DNA from: an uncultured Acetobacteraceae bacterium
GTDB taxonomy: Bacteria; Pseudomonadota; Alphaproteobacteria; Acetobacterales; Acetobacteraceae
Reading direction: 5' to 3'
DNA length: 64,000 nt
Assembly: GCA_903895595.1 (NCBI GenBank)
Contig: CAITUP010000091.1
Coordinates: 62,001-126,000 of the forward strand
Shown: piece by piece, positions 40,828-47,198 of the stretch
How positions within the stretch are numbered: the first letter of the stretch is position 1
How the letters are laid out: the number at the start of each line of letters is the position of its first letter
The notes under the pieces: model-generated
Database searches by the model: none
The model's input: only the letters and a program-made list of their open reading frames with translations
What the model was told of the DNA's origin: nothing
Program-made: the position numbers and the translations under genes

Positions 40828-41834
40828 AGCGCGTTCAACGCATCGACGACGGCGCGGTCGAGGACGATGCCCTCGACACGTCGGCGTTCGCGTTCGCGGA
40901 AGGCGCGTTCCGAGGGGATGCGGATTTCCTCGACGCCCGGTTGTTTCGGGGTGGCTTTCACGCGTTCCACCAGTTCCGCCATTTGCGCCTCGAACTGGCC
41001 GGCGCCCAGCATCGCCGCCGGGTCCATGGCAATAAACAAAAAACCGTAATCGGTAACGTTGCCGCTGGTCAGCGCCGCGCCGGCCAGCAGCCCGAGTGCC
41101 TGGATCGCGAAGGACAGGCCGAAGCCTTTATGGCCGCCGAACGCGGATACGCCGCCCTCGGCTGCCTTCGCCGCGTCGCGGGTGGGGTTGCCGTCTTTAT
41201 CGAAGCCCGTGCCCTCCGGCAGTTCGTGACCGAGGCGCGCCATCAGCAGGACTTCGCCCCACATCACCGACGCCGTGCCGATGTCGTAAATCACCGGGCC
41301 GTTGGCGGACGGGAATCCGACGCAGAACGGGTTCGTGCCCAAGGCGGGCGCGGCGCCCCCCGGTGGCAGAACGTGCGGCTTGGCCGATGACGAATGGATC
41401 GCCACCAGTCCCTGCTTGACGATATGCTCGACGAAGAACGCGTTCCGGCCGCTGTAGAAACTGTTGTAGACGCCGACCATGGCGATGCCGGACGCCTTGG
41501 CCTTTTCCGCCGCGATTTCCGCGCCGCGGAACGCCGCGATGTAGCCGACCTGATTGCCGCCATCGACCAGAGCCGAGGACGGGGTTTCGCGGATCACCGT
41601 CACCGGCTTTCGTTCCGTGTACGTCCGCTGATCCGCCGCGATGGTCAAAATCCGCGGCAGACTGGCGAAGCGGTAGCCGCACAAGGCGTTGTCCACCAAC
41701 TGGTCGACGACGATCGTTGCGTCTTCCTGGCTGTAGCCAACGGCTTTCAGTGCCCGTTCGCCGATACGGCGCGCTTCCGCTTCCGTGACTCGGATCGTAT
41801 CGGGTGTGTCCTGGTCGAGCAGATCCTGTGCCAT
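40824..41834 (-). CDS. Ldh-family (malate/L-sulfolactate type) NAD(P)-dependent oxidoreductase
   Basis: 336 residues from ATG 41834. It belongs to the MDH/Ldh type-2 family, unrelated to classical Rossmann lactate dehydrogenases: 'VDQLVDNALCGYRFASLPR' (N-terminal), 'GIAMVGVYNSFYSGRNAFF', 'GTNPFCVGFPSANGPVIYDI' and 'FGGHKGFGLSFAIQALG' are its signatures. The usual catalytic His of 'SxHxG' in the N-terminal part reads 'CGYRFAS' here, so substrate may differ. It sits between the hydratase and the binding-protein genes in one operon. Confidence 0.85.
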   Translation of the reverse strand: MAQDLLDQDTPDTIRVTEAEARRIGERALKAVGYSQEDATIVVDQLVDNALCGYRFASLPRILTIAADQRTYTERKPVTVIRETPSSALVDGGNQVGYIAAFRGAEIAAEKAKASGIAMVGVYNSFYSGRNAFFVEHIVKQGLVAIHSSSAKPHVLPPGGAAPALGTNPFCVGFPSANGPVIYDIGTASVMWGEVLLMARLGHELPEGTGFDKDGNPTRDAAKAAEGGVSAFGGHKGFGLSFAIQALGLLAGAALTSGNVTDYGFLFIAMDPAAMLGAGQFEAQMAELVERVKATPKQPGVEEIRIPSERAFRERERRRVEGIVLDRAVVDALNAL

Positions 41835-41836
41835 GC

Positions 41837-42634
41837 TCAGCGCCCCTTGAACGGTGCGGGGGGGCGTTTTTCGACGAACGCGCGGGCGGATTCGCGGAAA
41901 TCCTCGGTGAGATGCAATTTCGCCATGCCGACCTGACGGATCGCCTCTTGTTGCACTTTCTTCAATTCCCAACGCCGTTGTTGCACCGCGTGGCGCACGC
42001 CCAGCGGCGGGTTTTTGGCGATTTGCTCGCCCAGCGCCTGGGCGGCGGCAACATGCTGGCCGGCCGGAACCACCTGATCGATCAGGTTCACGCGGTAGGC
42101 TTCTTCGGCCCCGAAGAACCGTCCCGTCAACGTCACCTGAGTCGCGAAGGATCCGCCGCCGCGGAAATTAAGCAGCGACCAATATTTCGCACCCGACAGG
42201 CCGCGCGGGGTTTCGGTGACCTGGAATTTTGTGGTTTCATCGGCAACGATCAGGTCGGATTCCAGGGCGATACCGATCGCCAAGCCGAGAACGTAACCGT
42301 GGACGGCGGAAATCACGGGCTTCCAGTTGACGGAATTGACCAGCAAATCCTGCGAATTCGCATCCCGCGCCTGCGGACCGCCCTGTTTCTCCATTTCCTC
42401 GCGCGGGCGGAGCTGGCGTTGCTGCACGTCGGCGCCGGAGGAGAAGCAGCGGCCGGCACCGGTCAGGATCGCGACGTCGGCCTCCGGGTCGAGGTCGAAC
42501 CGAGCCATCGCGGCCAGGGCTTGGCGGGTCAGGTCGTCGTTGAACGCGTTCAGGCGCGACGGGCGGTTGAAGGTGATCGTCGCGACGCGGTTCAGGACGG
42601 AATAGAGAACCAGGGGTTCCTGGGTGTCGGACAT
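41837..42634 (-). CDS. Enoyl-CoA hydratase/isomerase family protein
   Basis: 265 residues from ATG 42634. Crotonase fold: 'VATITFNRPSRLNAFNDDL' at the N-terminus, oxyanion-hole segment 'FSSGADVQQRQ', 'VISAVHGYVLGLAIGIALES' and 'TGRFFGAEEAYRVNLIDQVV'. One of the two usual catalytic Glu positions is not obvious. First gene of the operon that continues through the dehydrogenase (2-bp gap), binding protein, acyl-CoA ligase and small unknown gene. Confidence 0.9.
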   Translation of the reverse strand: MSDTQEPLVLYSVLNRVATITFNRPSRLNAFNDDLTRQALAAMARFDLDPEADVAILTGAGRCFSSGADVQQRQLRPREEMEKQGGPQARDANSQDLLVNSVNWKPVISAVHGYVLGLAIGIALESDLIVADETTKFQVTETPRGLSGAKYWSLLNFRGGGSFATQVTLTGRFFGAEEAYRVNLIDQVVPAGQHVAAAQALGEQIAKNPPLGVRHAVQQRRWELKKVQQEAIRQVGMAKLHLTEDFRESARAFVEKRPPAPFKGR

Positions 42635-42730
42635 AGAGGGGGTTCCTCGGCGGGTGGGGTTGAGGGGGATTGTGGACGGGGTTTCGGCTGTGGGCAAATT
42701 TTGGGCGGTTTGCCGGTTCCACGGCCGGCT

Positions 42731-42783
42731 GTTTCGCGCGGAGGGCGGTGAGGAAGGTAAAGCCGCGAAGGGTGGGGAGGGTT
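42731..42783. repeat. Left copy of the GxxExxY-flanking repeat
   Basis: GTTTCGCGCGGAGGGCGGTG... resembles the copies at 43281-43332 (direct) and 43355-43407 (inverted), with shared blocks GTTTCGCGCGGAG, AGGAAG-TAAAGCCGC and GGGGAGGGTT. It lies about 85 bp before the GxxExxY start codon. The rest of 42635-42866 (the interval to the hydratase gene) shows no other feature. Confidence 0.75.
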
Positions 42784-42866
42784 CCGTTTTCCTGGGGGCG
42801 TTAACGGAAAATTAACTTCTTCCTGGTAAATTCCGGTCTTGCCGCGTTTCGGGAAAGGCCTTGCGC

Positions 42867-43310
42867 ATGATCGACGACAAATTGAGTGGACGGGTTATTG
42901 GCTTGGCTATCCATGTCCATCGCCGGTTCGGACCGGGGTTACTCGAATCCGTTTACGAGACATTCCTGTGTGCGGAACTGGAGGGTACCGGAATTCCATT
43001 TGTCCGGCAGGCGCCGATTGCGGCCGAGCACAATGGTCGTCGCGTCGATTTGGCTTTTCGGGCCGATCTTATCGTTGCGAACGAGTTGATCGTCGAGATC
43101 AAGTCGGTCGAGGCGCTGGCGCCGGTGCACGAGGCGCAGTTGCTGACCTATCTGCGGTTGAGCGGGTGCCGGGTTGGGTTGTTGCTCAATTTCAATACGG
43201 TGGTGTTGACGCAGGGGTTGCGGCGGTTCGCGAATACCTTGGGGCGTACTGGACAGGTTCCGTCGGTTGTACGGCCTTTTGTTTCGCGCGGAGATCGCGG
43301 AGGAAGATAA
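42867..43310 (+). CDS. GxxExxY protein (PD-(D/E)XK nuclease-like)
   Basis: 147 residues from ATG 42867. The eponymous motif is 'GLLESVYE'; downstream 'RVDLAFRADLIV' and 'ELIVEIKSVEAL' supply the Asp and Glu-x-Lys of the PD-(D/E)XK nuclease fold. The family is widespread, usually solitary and of unknown function. The last residues ('VSRGDRGGR') and the stop codon are encoded by the right-hand palindromic repeat. Repeat copies bracket the gene, which is worth noting for its mode of spread. Confidence 0.85.
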   Translation: MIDDKLSGRVIGLAIHVHRRFGPGLLESVYETFLCAELEGTGIPFVRQAPIAAEHNGRRVDLAFRADLIVANELIVEIKSVEALAPVHEAQLLTYLRLSGCRVGLLLNFNTVVLTQGLRRFANTLGRTGQVPSVVRPFVSRGDRGGR

Positions 43311-43407
43311 AGCCGCAGAGGAGAGGGAGAGGCTCATAGCGATGCCGGTGCCACAACCCTCCCCGTCCTCCGCGGCTTTATCTTCCTCCGCGCCCTCCGC
43401 GCGAAAC
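43281..43407. repeat. Palindromic repeat at the 3' end of the GxxExxY gene
   Basis: The direct arm 43281-43332 and inverted arm 43355-43407 share GTTTCGCGCGGAG, GCGGAGGAAGATAAAGCCGC and GAGG blocks around a 22-base loop, so the transcript could fold into a long hairpin. The GxxExxY stop codon (TAA at 43308-43310) lies in the first arm. A third copy lies upstream of the gene at 42731. Confidence 0.8.
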
Positions 43408-43445
43408 CACAGCAGAACGAACCGGCACGAACCCCTGAACCAAGC

Positions 43446-44606
43446 CTACAAAAACTGAGCCGCGTTCTCGGTCCCAATAATATGCCGCCCCACCATCTCC
43501 AGATGTGCCGACATTCCCTGCAAATGCTGACTGGCGCTCATCGCATCCCGGAACCGCCGCTCGAACGGCGCCGACGCCAAAATCGCCGTCGTCCCCGCCG
43601 CTCGGTAGCAAGCAACCGAAACATCCGTCGCTTCGCCCATGGCATAGGTCGTCGCAAGCCGTAGGCGCATCCGCTGATCCAGCGTCACCGCCCCTGCAAC
43701 GGCCCCGTCGTAGGCCTCATTGATCGCCTCATGCAGAAAGGCGCGCGCGGCCGACAGTTTGGCCTCCAACTGCGCGATTTCCTTCTGGACGGCGTTGTTG
43801 CGCGCCATCGGGGTCGGCGAGGCGCGGCCCTGCTTGCCGCGGGCGAGTTCGGTCAGGGTTTCCAGCAGCCGCCGGGCGACCCCGAGCGTGACGCCGGTGA
43901 AGCCGGTTGCGTAAAGAAGATGGGAAGAAATGCTGTACAACGGCTGCGTCAGCACCCGTTCCTCCGGCGCGTCGCGGTTGGGGGCGTGCTCATCCGGAAC
44001 GAACAGGTCCTCGACGGTGTAGGTATCGCTGCCGGTGCCGCGCAGGCCCAGAACGTTCCAGTCGTCGATCACCTGAGCCTTCGATTTCAGGAACACGAAG
44101 CTGCGGTCGTCCGGCCTTCCGTGGCGGATATGCGGCGTGCCGTCGGGGTTTTGCACCGCGCTGTGGGCGCCGATCCAGGTTGTGTGGCGGCTGCCGCTGG
44201 CGAAACCCCAGGTGCCGGTCAGACGGTAGCCGCCCTCGACGCGGATGGCTTTGCTGGTGTTGTTCTTGCTGCCCCAGGCCAGACCGGTGCGCTTGCCGTT
44301 GAAGATCGCGGCGGCAGCGTCCGGCGGCATCGCGGCGGCCGAGGACGCGGCGGACACGTTGGACTGATTGACGAACCAGCCCGCGCTGGCATCGCCCCAG
44401 GCGACGGCTTCGGTGGTTTTGCAGAACTCGACCGGATGGATTTCCTGCCCGCCGAGCGATTTCGGCAGCAAAAGGCGGAGCATGTCGTTTTCGAACAGCG
44501 CGTCGGCGACCTCGGGCGTCAGTTGGTGCAGGCGGTCGATTTCCGGTCCGGCGACATCCAGAATGGGTTGCAAGGCGCGGGCGCGGGCGGAGGCGCTGGG
44601 AAGCAT
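43446..44606 (-). CDS. Acyl-CoA dehydrogenase-fold flavin monooxygenase/dehydrogenase
   Basis: 386 residues with the acyl-CoA dehydrogenase three-domain fold: N-terminal helices, beta domain ('GYRLTGTWGFASGSRHTTW', 'LGLRGTGSDTYTVEDLFVP') and a C-terminal helical domain of the type-2 subclass ('QLEAKLSAARAFLHEAI'). The type-2 C-terminal domain is typical of two-component FMN monooxygenases such as DszC, HsaA and HpaH relatives rather than true acyl-CoA dehydrogenases. No flavin reductase gene is adjacent. Substrate unknown. Confidence 0.82.
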   Translation of the reverse strand: MLPSASARARALQPILDVAGPEIDRLHQLTPEVADALFENDMLRLLLPKSLGGQEIHPVEFCKTTEAVAWGDASAGWFVNQSNVSAASSAAAMPPDAAAAIFNGKRTGLAWGSKNNTSKAIRVEGGYRLTGTWGFASGSRHTTWIGAHSAVQNPDGTPHIRHGRPDDRSFVFLKSKAQVIDDWNVLGLRGTGSDTYTVEDLFVPDEHAPNRDAPEERVLTQPLYSISSHLLYATGFTGVTLGVARRLLETLTELARGKQGRASPTPMARNNAVQKEIAQLEAKLSAARAFLHEAINEAYDGAVAGAVTLDQRMRLRLATTYAMGEATDVSVACYRAAGTTAILASAPFERRFRDAMSASQHLQGMSAHLEMVGRHIIGTENAAQFL

Positions 44607-44668
44607 CTTCTAGGTCCTTGGCGTTCGTGTCGGTTCGCCCATACAGCGCCGCTCGGCGTTGACGTCAA

Positions 44669-45487
44669 CTAAACCTCCGGCATCGCCTGCTTCAACCGCC
44701 CGCCCAGCCGCACCGGCTCGATCCGCCGCGCCAAACCGGTCGAGTCGACGGTATCCACGAAAACGCCGCAGATGGTCGCCGGCCCTTCCGCCGGCCCAAG
44801 CCGCTCGCCTTTCATTTTCCGCCAAAACCGCAGGGTGCCGCCGTCCTTCAGCATCCCGATGACGCTGTCGTAATCGCCGCACATCCCGGCATCGGACTGA
44901 AACGCCGTCCCGCCGGGCAGGATTTGCGCGTCGGCGGACGGGCAGTGCGTGTGCGTGCCCACCACCAGCGAGGACTGGCCGTCGAAGGAATGGGCGTAGG
45001 CCATTTTCTCGCTGGTGGCCTCCGCATGAATATCCAGCACGACGGCGTTGACGGTGGCGCCCATGCGGTGCCGGGCGAGGATTTCGCGAGTGCCGTGGAA
45101 AGGGCAGTCCAGCAGCGGCTCCATATTCCGTTGCCCCAGCGCCTGAGCAACCAGCGCCTTCCGACCGCCGGGCACGTCCACGACGACGGCTCCGGCGCCG
45201 GGCGTACCGGCGGGGAAGTTCAGCGGGCGCAGCAGGCGCGGATGATTTGCGATGTAGGGGACGATTTCCTTCCGGTCCCACGCGTGGTTGCCCAGCGTGA
45301 TGACGTCGGCGCCCGCCTTGAACAGGGCGTCGGCCATGTCGGGGCCGAGGCCGAAGCCATGGGAGGCGTTTTCCGCGTTCACGATCGCCAGATCCAACCC
45401 GAGCTTGGCGCGCAGACCGGGCAGTTCGGCGGCGACGGTTTCGCGGCCGGTGCGGCCGACGATATCGCCCAGGAACAGGATGCGCAT
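44669..45487 (-). CDS. YmdB-family metallophosphoesterase
   Basis: 272 residues of the TIGR00282/YmdB family. Dimetal ligands are visible: 'FLGDIVGRTGRE' (Asp), 'VNAENASHGFGL' (Asn/Glu), 'TLGNHAWDRKE' (Asn-His), 'VVGTHTHCPSAD' (His-x-His). Members hydrolyse cyclic nucleotides and influence RNA turnover and development in Bacillus. It directly abuts fau (stop 45488, start 45487), so the two are one operon. Confidence 0.92.
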   Translation of the reverse strand: MRILFLGDIVGRTGRETVAAELPGLRAKLGLDLAIVNAENASHGFGLGPDMADALFKAGADVITLGNHAWDRKEIVPYIANHPRLLRPLNFPAGTPGAGAVVVDVPGGRKALVAQALGQRNMEPLLDCPFHGTREILARHRMGATVNAVVLDIHAEATSEKMAYAHSFDGQSSLVVGTHTHCPSADAQILPGGTAFQSDAGMCGDYDSVIGMLKDGGTLRFWRKMKGERLGPAEGPATICGVFVDTVDSTGLARRIEPVRLGGRLKQAMPEV

Positions 45488-46063
45488 TCAGGCCTCGCAG
45501 GTGATCACGCCACGCTCCGTCGCGACGGCGTCCAGGCGCACGTCGTAGGGGCCGGCGGGCACTTCGTCCACTTGTTGTGCGGCGTAGGCGCAGCCGACGG
45601 CGACCCGGCCGGGCAGGAGGGGCAAAGTGCGGTCGTAGAAGCCGCCGCCGTAGCCCAGACGGCGGCCGGTGCGGTCGAACGCCAGCAGGGGGACCAGGAC
45701 GAAGCTGGGTGTGCGTTGGGGGCCGGTGGGGCGGAAGGTGCCAAAGCGTTCGGGGACCAGGGCGTCGCCGGGGCGCCAGAGGCCGAAGGTCAGCGGGTTG
45801 CCGCGCTTCGGGGTGATGGGCAACACGATCTCATGCCCCTTGGCGTGCAGCGCGATCAGCAGCGGGCGGACATCGATTTCGTCTCCGAGCGGCCAGAAGC
45901 CGGACACAACGGCGCCAGGGGGGGGCGCCAGATCGCGCAGAACATGTTCGGCCAATGCGGTCCCGCAGGCCGCCGCGTCATGCCCGGCACGCGCCTCAAG
46001 CGCCCGCTGACGCAGGTCGCGCTTGGCATCGTCGAGATCGGGGAAGGAGTGCGGAGCCACCAT
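45488..46063 (-). CDS. fau: 5-formyltetrahydrofolate cyclo-ligase
   Basis: 191 residues. Converts 5-formyl-THF to 5,10-methenyl-THF with ATP. 'RRLGYGGGFYDRTLP' is the substrate/ATP-loop signature, 'FWPLGDEIDVRPLL' and 'LVPLLAFDRTG' are conserved. It follows 6S RNA and zapA on the same strand, the widely conserved zapA-ssrS-fau order, in which the cyclo-ligase is transcribed with or just after 6S RNA. Confidence 0.94.
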   Translation of the reverse strand: MVAPHSFPDLDDAKRDLRQRALEARAGHDAAACGTALAEHVLRDLAPPPGAVVSGFWPLGDEIDVRPLLIALHAKGHEIVLPITPKRGNPLTFGLWRPGDALVPERFGTFRPTGPQRTPSFVLVPLLAFDRTGRRLGYGGGFYDRTLPLLPGRVAVGCAYAAQQVDEVPAGPYDVRLDAVATERGVITCEA

Positions 46064-46074
46064 GAGGCCGTTGG

Positions 46075-46215
46075 ATTGTCATCCTCCCAGAGCCTGCTTG
46101 TGCAGGTGGGAACCAGATACCGAGACCAAGATCCCGACAGCGCCAGCTCCCTAGGGAGATGCTTACTGGCCCTGGGGATGAGCTACCTGTCGAACCGAGC
46201 AGCCCCGCCGGATGA
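46075..46215 (-). ncRNA. ssrS: 6S RNA
   Basis: The 154-bp interval between zapA and fau matches the conserved location of 6S RNA. On the minus strand the 5' TTCATCC can pair with the 3' GGATGA to close the stem, and the middle can form an extended, interrupted hairpin with internal stems such as CTCCCTAGGGAG (46147-46158) and CCTGC/GCAGG. 6S RNA mimics an open promoter and sequesters sigma-70 polymerase in stationary phase. Ends are approximate; the call rests on synteny and foldability. Confidence 0.75.
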
Positions 46216-46217
46216 AC

Positions 46218-46520
46218 TTAGGGAAGCGCGAGGCCGTCCGCAATGTCTTCCGCGCGCTTTGCGATGCGATTCAGCCGGCGAGCGATTTTTGGGTCGGCTT
46301 TGGGTGTGCCGCCCGCCTGTTTCATGTCGTGCAGATCGTCGGCCAGCATCAGCGCCGCCATGACCAGCATGCGCGCCTCGCCGCTCTGGCCGGCCTGCGC
46401 CTTGATGGTTTCGATTCGCCGGTCCACCTCGGCCGCCATGGCGGAGAGGTGGGATTCCTCGCCGTCGTTGCAGCCGAGGACGTAGGAGAATCCGTTGATG
46501 CGAAGCGTGACTTGCGCCAT
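46218..46520 (-). CDS. zapA: Cell division protein ZapA
   Basis: 100 residues. 'MAQVTLRINGFSYVLGCND' and 'EESHLSAMAAEVDRRIETIK' form the N-terminal ZapA domain, 'RMLVMAALMLADDLHDM' the coiled-coil helix. ZapA bundles FtsZ filaments at the division site. It follows a 64-residue coiled-coil gene after 12 bp and precedes 6S RNA. Confidence 0.92.
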   Translation of the reverse strand: MAQVTLRINGFSYVLGCNDGEESHLSAMAAEVDRRIETIKAQAGQSGEARMLVMAALMLADDLHDMKQAGGTPKADPKIARRLNRIAKRAEDIADGLALP

Positions 46521-46532
46521 CGCGCAGGCTCC

Positions 46533-46727
46533 TTAATCGTTGTCGAGGGCGTCGCGCACACGCTCGATCAGGGTGTCGAGGCGTTCGGCGACGGCCGCGG
46601 TGTCACTCGGTTCCGGTGCGGGCGTGGGTTCGGGCGCGCGCGGTGCCGCCGCCGCTTGGGCTATGCGCTCCAGCGCCGCTTCCAGGCGGTCGGCCGCGAT
46701 GTCGGGGTTGTCGGTTTCGTCCGCCAT
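46533..46727 (-). CDS. Small coiled-coil protein upstream of zapA
   Basis: 64 residues from ATG 46727; longer readings upstream have no better start. An N-terminal helix ('ADRLEAALERIAQAAA') and C-terminal helix ('VAERLDTLIERVRDALD') are linked by a Pro/Glu-rich spacer. Short coiled-coil proteins at this place, just before zapA, are common in alphaproteobacteria (DUF4164-like), probably linked to division, though this one has no recognisable catalytic motif. Confidence 0.72.
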   Translation of the reverse strand: MADETDNPDIAADRLEAALERIAQAAAAPRAPEPTPAPEPSDTAAVAERLDTLIERVRDALDND

Positions 46728-46797
46728 GCCAGCGATTCCAGGTGTCCGATGGTGATGCCGCTTGCACTCAAGGCGGTCAAGCGGTTGAACGTCAAGC

Positions 46798-47181
46798 ATG
46801 ATTCTGCATCCGGCGGTTATCGTCCATGGGTTGGCGGACGTGCGGGCGGCTGTCGCGCCCGGGCGGCCGGTCACGCTGCTGTCGGCGCCGGGGGCCGGGC
46901 TGTATGCCGGGTGCCTGTGGTGGCGGTCTTTGGTGGCCGATGTCGAAGGGGATTCTGTGTTGGACTGCGCCGACGGTTCCGGCGCCGCGCTGGGGGCGCT
47001 GCGAGTCGGGGTCAACCGGCTGGTGCTGTGGCGAGAGGCGCCGGGATGGGACGCGGTGGCGGCGATCGCGGCCGGGCAGGGGGGGGTTGTTTTGGCGGCC
47101 GCGCCGGCGGCGTTGGATATGGCGGAGCGGGGGGCTTCTCGGCGGTTGGGTACGTGGCTGGCGGGTCGCGGCGGCGCATAA
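46798..47181 (+). CDS. Conserved hypothetical protein, 127 residues
   Basis: Unrecognised. The sequence reads as an alpha/beta domain of alternating hydrophobic strands and helices ('GRPVTLLSAPGAGLYAGCLW', 'GVNRLVLWREAPGWDAV', 'GGVVLAAAPAALDMAE'), without signal peptide. It is divergent from the coiled-coil gene and convergent with the hybrid kinase gene (17 bp between stops). Codon use is like the neighbours, so I take it as real. Confidence 0.62.
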   Translation: MILHPAVIVHGLADVRAAVAPGRPVTLLSAPGAGLYAGCLWWRSLVADVEGDSVLDCADGSGAALGALRVGVNRLVLWREAPGWDAVAAIAAGQGGVVLAAAPAALDMAERGASRRLGTWLAGRGGA

Positions 47182-47198
47182 TGTCTGGCGGCGATTGG

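Noticed and set aside
39022-41049. 675-codon plus-strand frame
   Set aside because: Antisense to the acyl-CoA ligase, solute-binding and dehydrogenase genes, with composition typical of shadows.
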